Notes: a model not told the origin generated them from the letters alone. A stretch of DNA of 6,273 nt from CAZTLI01 sp964614375 (GCA_964614375.1 CAZTLI010000331.1:1-6273), one strand, 5' to 3'; shown: positions 1 to 6,273, counted from the first letter of the stretch. Made by a program: numbers and translations.

Positions 1-44
1 CGGTCGTTGTTCAGTTGTTTGGTCAGTTCATAGTTGAAGTTCAT
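1..44 (-). CDS. start of a leftward hypothetical gene, partial
   Basis: Only the first 14 codons and part of a fifteenth are in the window, read on the minus strand as MNFNYELTKQLNND followed by a probable R. An ATG at 44-42 is preceded on the minus strand by AGGGAGA (57-51), a purine-rich ribosome binding site six bases from the start, which supports this start. A strong promoter on the same strand lies at 169-198, so the mRNA would carry a leader of roughly 118 bases. The peptide is polar and has no signal sequence, so a cytoplasmic protein is likely. I do not recognise the family from so few residues and assign no function. Confidence 0.6.
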   Translation of the reverse strand, partial: MNFNYELTKQLNND

Positions 45-168
45 TTGGATTCTCCCTGTTTTTCGGTCTACACACATCTATACGCAGGATTGGGGTGGAG
101 GGTTTCAAGTTTTCTTTGCGCTTTTGATGTGATTTAAACCATTTGACTTAATTTGAACGATTAAAAAC

Positions 169-198
169 ATCATACATCGGTTTTTATAGCTTTGTCAA
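169..198 (-). promoter_or_regulatory. strong sigma70-type promoter, leftward
   Basis: On the minus strand, TTGACA (198-193, perfect -35) is followed after 18 bases by TATGAT (174-169, five of six to the -10 consensus). It points at the partial gene starting at 44. The start of transcription would be near 162. It sits in the AT-rich part of the divergent intergenic region. Confidence 0.65.
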
Positions 199-215
199 GC
201 ATTCAATTTAATTAA

Positions 216-242
216 AATGACAGATTTACATCAGAAGTCATT
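216..242. repeat. inverted repeat, possible operator
   Basis: AATGAC (216-221) and GTCATT (237-242) are perfect inverted copies separated by 15 bases, giving a centre-to-centre distance of 21 bases, about two helical turns. The right half ends four bases before the -35 of the rightward promoter. This placement fits a dimeric regulator, but six-base arms can occur by chance in AT-rich DNA. Confidence 0.3.
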
Positions 243-246
243 CGTT

Positions 247-275
247 TTGCGCCCATGATGCGACAGGGGTACAAT
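247..275 (+). promoter_or_regulatory. promoter of the STAND gene
   Basis: TTGCGC (247-252) and TACAAT (270-275) are spaced by 17 bases, the optimum for a sigma70-type promoter. Transcription would begin near 282, leaving a short leader with purine-rich GGAGGGAGG (285-293) and AGGGG (297-301) ahead of the ATG at 308. The -10 matches five of six consensus bases; the -35 is weaker. Confidence 0.5.
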
Positions 276-307
276 CCGCATAGTGGAGGGAGGCACAGGG
301 GCACATC

Positions 308-1834
308 ATGAGCGCGAAGGTTTTCATCAGCAGCACCAGTCAGGATTTAGGCGCATATCGTCAGGCGGCGATTGAAACGTGCAATCGGCTTCAACTGATT
401 CCAATCGCGATGGAATTCTTCGCGGCGACAGACGCAGGCGCAACCGCAGGCAGCAAACGCAAAATGGACGACTCCGATTTATACGTCGGTATCTTCGCCC
501 ATCGCTATGGTTACATTGAAGCGGGGTACGACCGTTCGGTGACCGAAATTGAATACGACTATGCGGGCGAACGCGGCTTAGCGCGGCTGTGTTTTCTGGT
601 TGACCCATCCTATCCCTGGCCTGTGGATGCCGTTGACCGCTATCAACTCGACAAGTTGGATGCGTTAAAGGCCAAAATCAACACAACGCACATTCGGGCG
701 CAGTTCACGACCGTCGATGATTTCCGCGCAAAATTGACCGATGCGCTGGTCGCATGGAAAGAGCGTAATCGTGTGAGCACATCGCCGCCACCTGCTTCAG
801 CAGCCGATATGCCCGTCGCTGCGACTGCGCCGCCGCTGCCCTCCCTGTTGATTGGTCGGGAGAAGGATATGCAGGCGCTGAAAGCCCGCTTCGGCATCAA
901 TGGTGAACGCAAGCCGCTGACTGTCATGCAGGGTTGGCCCGGCGTCGGCAAGACGACGCTGGTTACGGCGCTGGCCTATGATTCCGATGTGATTGCGGCC
1001 TTTCCTGATGGTGTGCTGTGGGCATCCGTAGGTGAAAATCCCAATCCCTATCATGAATTGAAGAAATGGGCACAGGTACTCGGCGCAGATAGCAGTCAGG
1101 CCAAAACGCTGGATGAAGCCATGTCACTGGTGCGGACACTGTTAAAAGATAAAACGGCGCTGTTGATTGTAGACGACATCTGGGAGTCGAAGGATGCGAT
1201 ACCCTTCAAACTCGGCGGGCGAAATTGCGCCACGCTCATGACCACGCGCTTTCCCGGCGTGATGCGCGACCTTTCGACCACGCCAGATGCGCGTTATGTG
1301 CTGGGTATTCTGGATGACAATCAAGGGATGGAACTGCTCAACCTCCTTGCCCCGGATGTCGTATCCCGGTATGCGAGTGCGTGTCGTCAGCTCGTGAGCG
1401 ATCTGGAAGGGCTGCCGCTGGCGCTGCGGGTGGCGGGGCGCCATCTGGAAGAGGAACACAGCAGCGGGTTTGATGTCGGCGATACCTTTACGGCCTTACG
1501 CGAACAGGCAATTGTATTGCAATCGGTTGCGCCGGATGATCGTTTTGACCCGCACACGGGCACGACGCCAACGGTCAGCCTGCTGATGAAAAAGAGCACC
1601 GATAGACTCGATGAGCATTCGCGCGAATGTTTCGCCTTTTTGGGGGCATTTGCGCCCAAACCCGCGACCTTTGACCTGCCCGCCATGCAAAGTGTGTGGG
1701 AAGTGGACGATGGCAAACCAATCGTCCGCAAACTGGTTGACCGGGGACTGCTCGAACCCATCAAGGAAAAAGGCCGCTTCTGGATGCACGCCGTGCTGGT
1801 CATGCACGCCCGCGCCCTGCTGGAGGCGGGCTAG
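308..1834 (+). CDS. DUF4062 + NB-ARC STAND-type NTPase without sensor repeats
   Basis: Seen: residues 1-150 match the DUF4062 pattern (VFISSTSQDLGAYRQ at 5-19, GSKRKMDDSDLYVGIFAHRYG at 48-68, SVTEIEYDYA at 77-86). A Pro/Ala linker (about 155-178) leads into an NB-ARC ATPase with Walker A GWPGVGKTT (209-217), Walker B ALLIVDDIW (284-292), an arginine-bearing TTR (312-314), GLPLA (368-372) and an MHD-like MHAVLVMHA (493-501) in the terminal winged helix. Known: STAND ATPases are signal switches that normally have an N-terminal effector or adaptor and C-terminal TPR, WD40 or similar sensor repeats. Here the protein stops right after the winged helix, and the frame downstream soon meets another stop, so no repeat domain follows in frame. 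The start is supported by AGGGG six bases upstream, a longer GGAGGGAGG further up and the family's usual beginning. No signal peptide or membrane segment is seen, so it is probably cytoplasmic. A role in defence or stress signalling is inference only. Confidence 0.85.
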   Translation: MSAKVFISSTSQDLGAYRQAAIETCNRLQLIPIAMEFFAATDAGATAGSKRKMDDSDLYVGIFAHRYGYIEAGYDRSVTEIEYDYAGERGLARLCFLVDPSYPWPVDAVDRYQLDKLDALKAKINTTHIRAQFTTVDDFRAKLTDALVAWKERNRVSTSPPPASAADMPVAATAPPLPSLLIGREKDMQALKARFGINGERKPLTVMQGWPGVGKTTLVTALAYDSDVIAAFPDGVLWASVGENPNPYHELKKWAQVLGADSSQAKTLDEAMSLVRTLLKDKTALLIVDDIWESKDAIPFKLGGRNCATLMTTRFPGVMRDLSTTPDARYVLGILDDNQGMELLNLLAPDVVSRYASACRQLVSDLEGLPLALRVAGRHLEEEHSSGFDVGDTFTALREQAIVLQSVAPDDRFDPHTGTTPTVSLLMKKSTDRLDEHSRECFAFLGAFAPKPATFDLPAMQSVWEVDDGKPIVRKLVDRGLLEPIKEKGRFWMHAVLVMHARALLEAG

Positions 1835-1843
1835 CTCCTTTTT
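1822..1843 (+). terminator. weak terminator-like hairpin at the STAND gene end
   Basis: GGAG (1822-1825) can pair with CTCC (1835-1838) and is followed directly by TTTTT (1839-1843). The stem overlaps the last codons and has only four pairs, so termination here would be inefficient and read-through into the next gene is possible. Confidence 0.25.
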
Positions 1844-1856
1844 ACGGATTATCCGT
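1844..1856. repeat. perfect 13-base palindrome
   Basis: ACGGAT-T-ATCCGT is a perfect dyad around one central base, ten bases after the stop of the STAND gene and about 120 bases before the promoter of the transpeptidase gene. As a hairpin its one-base loop is not possible without opening the inner pair, so a protein-binding site is the more natural reading. The function is unknown. Confidence 0.3.
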
Positions 1857-1977
1857 TGCGTTAGTGTGTGGCGGGAAAGGCGTATCGCTGTTACAAATCC
1901 CCCACGTTTACCCTGCGCGCGTGCGACGATTACAGTCTGAAGCAAAGCTGGTAGAAACATCTCCCCGCTGACAGTCG

Positions 1978-1983
1978 TATAAT
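1978..1983 (+). promoter_or_regulatory. perfect -10 element before the transpeptidase gene
   Basis: TATAAT matches the -10 consensus fully. No good -35 stands 16-18 bases upstream (the area reads AAACAT), so the promoter may be weak or activator-dependent. Transcription would start near 1990, about 20 bases before the ATG at 2010, which agrees with the chosen start. Confidence 0.45.
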
Positions 1984-2009
1984 AGAGTAGAGATGCAGAT
2001 GGATTAGTC

Positions 2010-3722
2010 ATGACTGAATCGGGGAACAATAGACCCACCATGCAGCCAACAGTGCCGCACTCGCCTTATCAAAAAGGCGCGCCCAAACAATATAACCAGC
2101 CAACCGTTGCCCATCGACCGGCAGCGCCGCGCGTGGTGAATCATGCGCCGCCTGCGCGCCCGTCGATTCCTGCGCCTGTGAATCGTCCACAGCCGCAGCG
2201 TCCATATCCCCCACAGAACGCGAGACCGCATCCGCGAGACCGCAAAAGCAGCGCCAATAGCAAACGGATGCTGCTGTATGGGTTCATCATCCTGCTGCTG
2301 ATGGGCTTTTTGATGGTCGGCGCGCTGGTTTTAGGCGTGGGACTGGTCTATGCACAGGGTATCCTGCCCGGTGTATCCGTCGGTGGCGTGGCTGTTGGCG
2401 GGCGGTCTATCGAACAGGCGACCCATACCCTCAGTAACAGTTATGGCACAATTATTTTGCGCGACGGCGAACGTGAGTGGCCTGTGACCGCCGCACTGCT
2501 CGGTGTGACCGTCGATGCGCGCCGGACAGCCGAAGCCGCCTATGAACAGGGACGTGGCGCGGGCGATATTTTCGGCGCTTTGTTGGGCACGGTAGAAATC
2601 GCCCCGATTATGACTGTCGATTTTGGACAATTTGAGACGGCGCTCACAGGCCTATCAGACCGTTTTTATCTGCCGCCGACAAACGCCCGCATTCGCCTTG
2701 TTGATGGGCGTGTCGAAGGTGTGAATGGTGACTATGGACGGACAGTTGACGTTGGGGCGACGATTGGCGCGCTGCGGAGCGATACGCTGATTGATGGCGC
2801 TATTGAACTGGTGATGGCGTCTGTCGCGCCGGATGTGCAGGATGCGACACCGCTGGTTGAGGCTGCGACCCGTTTATTGAGCAGTCCGCTCGACATCCAC
2901 GCCTATGACCCTATCACAGACGAAACGCTGGTCTGGTCAATTCCGCCGTCGGCATGGGGACAGTGGATGACGGCGACGGTTGATGAATCGACGGCAAGCG
3001 GATTATCTCTATCCGTCGATGGCGGGATGGTGCGCGATTTTCTCAATGGTCAGGCCAATGCGCTCGGCAGCAGTCGTTATCTGAATGTGGATGAAGCCGT
3101 CGCGTCCGTACAGCAGTCTGTCGCGGGTGGACGGGTTGACCCGCTGATTCGCGTTTATCATCACGACAGCCAGCATACGGTGCAGCCCGGTGAGAGCTTC
3201 GCCAGTATCGCCTATGATTATGGCATCCCCTATCCCTGGATACAGGCCGCCAATCCGGGTGTTGAAGGGCTATCGGTGGGGCAAGTCATCACTGTGCCGT
3301 CGCCCGACCAGATGCTGCCGCTGCCGATAGTGCCCAATAAGCGCATTGTCGTCAGCATCAGTGAGCAGCGGGTGCGCGTCTATGAAAATGGGGCGCTCAT
3401 CTGGGATTGGGGCGCGAGTACGGGTATTCCGTCCAGCCCGACCGCGCCGGGTGTGTTCCAGATACAATCGCATGAACCGAGCGCCTATGCGGGCAATTGG
3501 AATCTGGATATGCCGTATTTCATGGGCGTTTATCGGCCTGTGCCATCGTCAGATTTCATGAATGGCTTTCACGGCTTCCCGACGCGCGGCGGCACGCAAC
3601 TGCTGTGGACGAACAGCATCGGCACGCGCGTGACCTATGGCTGCATCCTCATCGCCGACCAGAATGTCCAGCTTCTCTACGCTTGGGCGGACGAAGGCAC
3701 AGTCGTCGAAATCAGACCGTAG
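2010..3722 (+). CDS. membrane-anchored L,D-transpeptidase (PG-binding/LysM/YkuD)
   Basis: This is probably a cell-wall enzyme that makes 3-3 peptidoglycan cross-links or anchors wall proteins. Seen in order: a Pro-rich, basic cytoplasmic tail (1-85, with 20 prolines by residue 75); one membrane segment (about 87-115) with no clear cleavage site, so a type II anchor is likely; VanW-associated PG-binding-type sequence (about 118-380, with GVSVGG at 121-126 and VDGRVEGVNGDYGRTVDVGA at 231-250); a LysM (389-430, HTVQPGESFASIA and PGVEGLSVGQVITVPS); and a YkuD domain (about 444-568) with HG at 521-522 and catalytic Cys545. The motif normally read as [S/T]HGC is TYGC here (542-545). The start at 2010 fits the TATAAT at 1978, but the ribosome binding site is weak; Met11 is an alternative. 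The gene ends in a terminator and is probably transcribed alone. The domain calls come from pattern recognition. The family is confident, the exact substrate is not. Confidence 0.88.
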   Translation: MTESGNNRPTMQPTVPHSPYQKGAPKQYNQPTVAHRPAAPRVVNHAPPARPSIPAPVNRPQPQRPYPPQNARPHPRDRKSSANSKRMLLYGFIILLLMGFLMVGALVLGVGLVYAQGILPGVSVGGVAVGGRSIEQATHTLSNSYGTIILRDGEREWPVTAALLGVTVDARRTAEAAYEQGRGAGDIFGALLGTVEIAPIMTVDFGQFETALTGLSDRFYLPPTNARIRLVDGRVEGVNGDYGRTVDVGATIGALRSDTLIDGAIELVMASVAPDVQDATPLVEAATRLLSSPLDIHAYDPITDETLVWSIPPSAWGQWMTATVDESTASGLSLSVDGGMVRDFLNGQANALGSSRYLNVDEAVASVQQSVAGGRVDPLIRVYHHDSQHTVQPGESFASIAYDYGIPYPWIQAANPGVEGLSVGQVITVPSPDQMLPLPIVPNKRIVVSISEQRVRVYENGALIWDWGASTGIPSSPTAPGVFQIQSHEPSAYAGNWNLDMPYFMGVYRPVPSSDFMNGFHGFPTRGGTQLLWTNSIGTRVTYGCILIADQNVQLLYAWADEGTVVEIRP

Positions 3723-3744
3723 TGGATACACAATCGAAATTGCT

Positions 3745-3771
3745 AAACGGTGGGTATAGCCTGCCGTTTTT
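3745..3771 (+). terminator. intrinsic terminator of the transpeptidase gene
   Basis: AAACGGTGGG (3745-3754) pairs with CCTGCCGTTT (3760-3769) as a continuous ten-pair stem including two G-U pairs, with a TATAG loop, and runs into TTTTT (3767-3771). On the opposite strand the two wobble pairs become A-C mismatches and the T-run is short, so it works mainly rightward. It lies 22 bases after the stop and just before the convergent end of glpK. Confidence 0.75.
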
Positions 3772-3779
3772 GATTTACG

Positions 3780-5270
3780 TTAAGGCTGCGCCCAGCCCCG
3801 CGCCCGTTCGACGGCCCGCTGCCAGCCTGCATAGAGTGAATCGCGCTGGTCGGCGGACATGTGCGGCGTGAATGTTTTTTCGACAGCCCACTGTCTGGCG
3901 ATTTCGGCCTGTGATGACCAGAATCCCGTCGCCAATCCCGCGAGATAGGCCGCGCCGAGTGCGGTGGTTTCGGTCACTGCCGGACGCTGCACAGGCACGC
4001 CCAAGACATCCGCTTGAAATTGCATCAGGAAGTCGTTCGCCACTGCGCCACCATCGACGCGCAGGGTTTCGAGCGTGATGCCGCTGTCCGACTGCATGGC
4101 GCTGACGACATCGCGCGTTTGATAGGCAATGGCCTCTAAGGTCGCGCGGATGATATGTGCCCGACCACTGCCGCGTGTGAGTCCGACGATTGTGCCGCGG
4201 GCATATTGATCCCAGTAGGGCGCGCCAAGTCCGACGAAGGCCGGGACGACATACACGCCGCCGGTACTGTCAATACTCCGCGCAATGGCTTCTGTTTCGC
4301 TGGCATGTTGGACGAGCTTGAGTTCGTCGCGCAGCCATTGAATCGCCGCGCCTGCAATGAAGATGCTGCCTTCGAGCGCATATTGCATCGCGCCACTATC
4401 ACCAACTTTCCACGCGACTGTCGTCAGCAGATTGTTCTTCGATGCGACGGCCTCTGTACCCGTGTTGAGCAGCATGAACGCGCCCGTGCCATACGTATTT
4501 TTGCCCATGCCCACGTCATAGCAGGCTTGCCCGAAGGTCGCCGCCTGCTGGTCGCCCGCAATACCCGCAATCGGAATCGCCCGTCCCAAGAGGTCGGAGT
4601 CGGCCTCGCCATAGGTCATGCTGCTGGGGACAACCTGTGGCAGCATCGCCATCGGGATATTGAGGCGTTTGGTGATGGTCGATGACCACCAGCGTTTATG
4701 GATGTCATAGAGCATGGTGCGGCTGGCGTTGCTCACGTCGGTGATGTGCAATCTGCCGCCGGTGAGTTTCCATACCAGATAGCTATCGACTGTGCCGAAG
4801 GCCAATTGTCCCGCTTCGGCCTTTTGCCGCGCACCGGGCACGTTATCCAGTATCCACGCGACTTTTGTGCCGGAAAAATAGGCATCGGTGACCAATCCAG
4901 TTTTGGCGAGGATGGTCTTATCGAAACCTTCGGCTTTTAGCTGATCACAAAACCCCGCCGTGCGCCTATCCTGCCAGACGATGGCATTATGCACAGGTTC
5001 GCCTGTCGTTTTATCCCAGACGATGGTCGTCTCGCGCTGATTGGTGATGCCCACAGCGACGATATGTGCAGCATCATCGCCCACCACCTGCCGCGCGACC
5101 TGCAACTGCGTCTGCCAGATTTCAGCCGGATTGTGTTCGACCCAACCGGGCTGGGGATAGATTTGGGTGAATTCCTGCTGTGCAGTGCGTACCACGCGCC
5201 CATCATGATTGAACAGAATCGCGCGGGAGGAGGTCGTGCCCTGATCTAAAGAGAGGATATAGTCGGTCAT
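3780..5270 (-). CDS. glpK: glycerol kinase
   Basis: It phosphorylates glycerol with ATP to sn-glycerol 3-phosphate, in the cytoplasm. The 496 residues are full length for this FGGY-family enzyme (E. coli GlpK is about 500). Seen: the N-terminal phosphate-binding stretch LSLDQGTTSSRAILF (6-20); QRE (78-80), Tyr131 in YFSGTKVAWILDN, and Asp240 in GIAGDQQAATFGQ, which correspond to the glycerol-binding Arg, Glu, Tyr and Asp of the family; GTGAFMLLNTG (261-271); and the C-terminal FGGY signature around GGAVANDFLMQFQADVLG (407-424). The segment before GIAGDQ is SDLLGRAIPIA and lacks the GGKGGTR loop that binds fructose 1,6-bisphosphate in E. coli GlpK, so that control is probably absent. The ATG at 5270 has AAAGG seven bases upstream and its own promoter at 5308-5336. 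No glpF, glpD or glp regulator is in the window, so it appears to stand alone here. Confidence 0.97.
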   Translation of the reverse strand: MTDYILSLDQGTTSSRAILFNHDGRVVRTAQQEFTQIYPQPGWVEHNPAEIWQTQLQVARQVVGDDAAHIVAVGITNQRETTIVWDKTTGEPVHNAIVWQDRRTAGFCDQLKAEGFDKTILAKTGLVTDAYFSGTKVAWILDNVPGARQKAEAGQLAFGTVDSYLVWKLTGGRLHITDVSNASRTMLYDIHKRWWSSTITKRLNIPMAMLPQVVPSSMTYGEADSDLLGRAIPIAGIAGDQQAATFGQACYDVGMGKNTYGTGAFMLLNTGTEAVASKNNLLTTVAWKVGDSGAMQYALEGSIFIAGAAIQWLRDELKLVQHASETEAIARSIDSTGGVYVVPAFVGLGAPYWDQYARGTIVGLTRGSGRAHIIRATLEAIAYQTRDVVSAMQSDSGITLETLRVDGGAVANDFLMQFQADVLGVPVQRPAVTETTALGAAYLAGLATGFWSSQAEIARQWAVEKTFTPHMSADQRDSLYAGWQRAVERARGWAQP

Positions 5271-5307
5271 CGGTGTGCCTTTGCGTTAAATGGTTATTAT
5301 GCACACG

Positions 5308-5336
5308 ATATTAAACGTAAAGCGGCAGAGAGGCAA
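5308..5336 (-). promoter_or_regulatory. probable glpK promoter
   Basis: On the minus strand, TTGCCT (5336-5331) and TAATAT (5313-5308) are separated by exactly 17 bases; each matches four of six consensus bases. Transcription would begin near 5301, giving a leader of about 30 bases. A second -10-like CATAAT lies closer to the gene but has no suitable -35. Confidence 0.4.
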
Positions 5337-5365
5337 AGGTTGCCCGCGATGAAGAGGATGTTAGC

Positions 5366-5388
5366 AAAATCTCCCGTAAAACAGGAGA
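5366..5388 (-). terminator. leftward hairpin with T-run upstream of glpK
   Basis: On the minus strand, TCTCCTGT and ACGGGAGA form an eight-pair stem (one G-U) around a TTT loop (5388-5370), followed by TTTT (5369-5366). On the plus strand the wobble becomes a C-A mismatch, so the leftward direction is favoured. It would shield the glpK promoter from transcription coming from the right. Confidence 0.5.
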
Positions 5389-5604
5389 GAAACAGGAATA
5401 ATTACATCATTTATTACGGAATATTGGGCGAATGCGGCTTATGGAATGTGACAAGCCTTATGGTCGGGCGGCGATGGCCTCGTCTTCATCCAGATCGTCA
5501 TAGCTAAAGCAGGGGGTCTAACAGCGTTTTCGATAAACTCTCCAGCCGCGACAGTATCATAACTATGGTATACGCACGGGTGAGTGACCGTTGCGAGAAT
5601 CAAA
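5389..5604. other. gene-free stretch with coding-like scraps
   Basis: This stretch lies between two leftward terminators and has no convincing gene. On the minus strand an ATG at 5560 opens an 18-codon frame, MILSRLESLSKTLLDPLL (5560-5504), with no ribosome binding site. A different frame then gives DDLDEDEAIAARP before a stop at 5458. The acidic, non-random look of the second piece and the frame change between them suggest remnants of a decayed gene, but the pieces are too short to be sure. Confidence 0.3.
5554..5573. repeat. AT-rich dyad
   Basis: The ten bases CATAACTATG (5558-5567) contain perfect inverted CATA and TATG, and the outer GTAT (5554-5557) matches ATAC (5570-5573) if two bases are skipped on the right. 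It ends in the palindrome GTATAC. It could be an operator or a hairpin; no promoter that it clearly controls was found. Confidence 0.2.
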
Positions 5605-5634
5605 AAGGCGAGACAGGTCAATCCATCTCGCCTT
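5602..5634 (-). terminator. intrinsic terminator of the wHTH-nuclease gene
   Basis: AAGGCGAGA and TCTCGCCTT form a perfect nine-pair stem with a 12-base loop (5634-5605 on the minus strand), running into a total of five Ts (5606-5602). It begins 16 bases after the stop codon of the leftward gene that ends at 5651, a typical position. Confidence 0.8.
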
Positions 5635-5650
5635 GTATTTTGGTGCATCA

Positions 5651-6273
5651 TCAACCAATTCTGCGTTCAACAAGATACAATTCTTTCGATTTGGTGTGCC
5701 ATTCGGCGAGGTCTTGATAGCTCAGGAATTTGACACGCTCACGGATTGGACGAAAGGCTTCAAAATTGATACGGTCAGCGAACAAGTTCGTCCGTTTCTC
5801 ATCCGCCACTATCTTAAAATCGACGTTGAAATCCTGAAGCTCAAGGAATTTCAGCAGCGAATTCTTCATATCAGTCGAGTGTTCGACTTCGTAGGCCGCT
5901 TGAGGCATTTCACGCGCATTAAACCAGATGACATCAATCCACTGGGCTTTTTCAATAACTGATTTGTGCCCAAAGCCAAAGATTTTCCGTACCGTCGTAT
6001 GGTCGCCCAATGTCTTTCCTAAGAACTGGCGGTTTTTATCTTGAGCGGGTACGAATGTGCGGAAGTTGCGCCAATTGCCGATTTCAACTAACAAGCCCTG
6101 ATAGTAAGCATGATTATGCTCCTGGACAATTTCATCCGTTTCATCATCGGCTGCCGTGAGTTCATACGGTAGTTGGTCTCGAAACGCTTCCAATGCCCAC
6201 AGTCCGGGACGAATTTTGAAGATTTCAGGACGTTTTTGCACAATTCGTCGGATAGACGCAAATGGCGTTTTAG
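5651..6273 (-). CDS. winged-helix + probable PD-(D/E)XK-like nuclease, C-terminal part
   Basis: The open frame continues through the right edge, so the start is missing; 206 residues are visible. The GTG at 6241 is internal, because the codons before it (KTPFASIRRI) are an intact part of a winged-helix pattern that goes on to KIRPGLWALE, a form common in HTH domains joined to restriction-type enzymes. The rest resembles a PD-(D/E)XK-like nuclease fold: a helix with YYQGLLVEIG (57-66), then IDVIWF with Asp113 and YEVEHST with Glu128 and Glu130. The usual Lys of the motif is not in its standard place; EVEHS stands there. It could bind and cut DNA in a restriction or repair role, but a regulator with an inactive nuclease fold is also possible. 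Two sampled lines have 25 and 26 G+C of 60, against 38 of 60 in glpK, so recent transfer is plausible. A good terminator follows. Confidence 0.6.
   Translation of the reverse strand, partial: KTPFASIRRIVQKRPEIFKIRPGLWALEAFRDQLPYELTAADDETDEIVQEHNHAYYQGLLVEIGNWRNFRTFVPAQDKNRQFLGKTLGDHTTVRKIFGFGHKSVIEKAQWIDVIWFNAREMPQAAYEVEHSTDMKNSLLKFLELQDFNVDFKIVADEKRTNLFADRINFEAFRPIRERVKFLSYQDLAEWHTKSKELYLVERRIG

Noticed and set aside
1496..2041. Leftward open frame of 181 codons under the STAND gene end and the intergenic region
   Set aside because: Most of it is antisense to the clear NB-ARC coding sequence; it has no recognisable domain and crosses the promoter of the transpeptidase gene.
3497..3871. Rightward open frame bridging the ends of the transpeptidase and glpK genes
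   Set aside because: It overlaps both real genes out of frame or antisense and runs through the intrinsic terminator at 3745-3771.
4155..4685. Rightward open frame of 176 codons inside glpK
   Set aside because: It is fully antisense to conserved glycerol kinase sequence and has no domain of its own.
5439..5654. Leftward open frame of 71 codons after the wHTH-nuclease gene
   Set aside because: It starts with TTG across the previous stop codon, translates straight through the perfect terminator hairpin at 5602-5634, and its protein looks random.
6239..6241. GTG as the start of the last leftward gene
   Set aside because: The frame stays open to the window edge, and the codons before it complete a winged-helix pattern, so the GTG is an internal valine.
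308..6273. A single defence island joining the STAND gene and the wHTH-nuclease gene
   Set aside because: They are on opposite strands, separated by a cell-wall gene and glpK with their own signals, and nothing in the sequence ties them together.
1..6273. CRISPR array, tRNA, rRNA, insertion sequence or replication origin
   Set aside because: No regularly spaced direct repeats, no tRNA-like cloverleaf, no transposase frame and no cluster of DnaA-box-like sites were seen by eye on either strand.

Overview
The window looks like a piece of bacterial chromosome, most likely from a Chloroflexota (Anaerolineae-like) organism. This is inferred from the style of the proteins: a DUF4062/NB-ARC protein, and a membrane-anchored VanW-associated/LysM/YkuD protein whose catalytic motif reads TYGC instead of SHGC. 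No rRNA or other marker gene is present to confirm it. Most coding DNA is moderately GC-rich (38 of 60 bases in a sampled line of the glycerol kinase gene), while the last gene is clearly poorer in GC (25 and 26 of 60 in two sampled lines).

Layout. Positions 1-44 hold the first codons of a leftward gene that runs out of the window. Positions 45-307 are an AT-rich divergent intergenic region with a strong leftward promoter (169-198), an inverted repeat (216-242) and a rightward promoter (247-275). Then come a rightward STAND-type protein (308-1834; DUF4062 plus NB-ARC, with no C-terminal sensor repeats) and a rightward membrane-anchored L,D-transpeptidase with its own TATAAT element (2010-3722). 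The transpeptidase ends at a good intrinsic terminator (3745-3771) and faces a convergent, leftward glycerol kinase gene, glpK (3780-5270), which has its own promoter (5308-5336). Between glpK and the last gene is a stretch of about 380 bases bounded by two leftward-acting terminator hairpins, with only coding-like scraps between them. The window closes with the C-terminal part of a leftward gene (5651-6273) that reads as a winged-helix domain joined to a probable PD-(D/E)XK-like nuclease.

The genes do not form one operon: each has its own promoter or terminator signals and the functions are separate. The transpeptidase acts on the cell wall and glpK feeds glycerol into glycolysis and lipid synthesis. 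The STAND protein and the wHTH-nuclease are of kinds often linked to defence or stress sensing, but they are separated by housekeeping-type genes, so a defence island is not shown. The most unusual items are the sensor-less STAND protein, the composition-shifted nuclease gene and the terminator-bounded gap without a clear gene.
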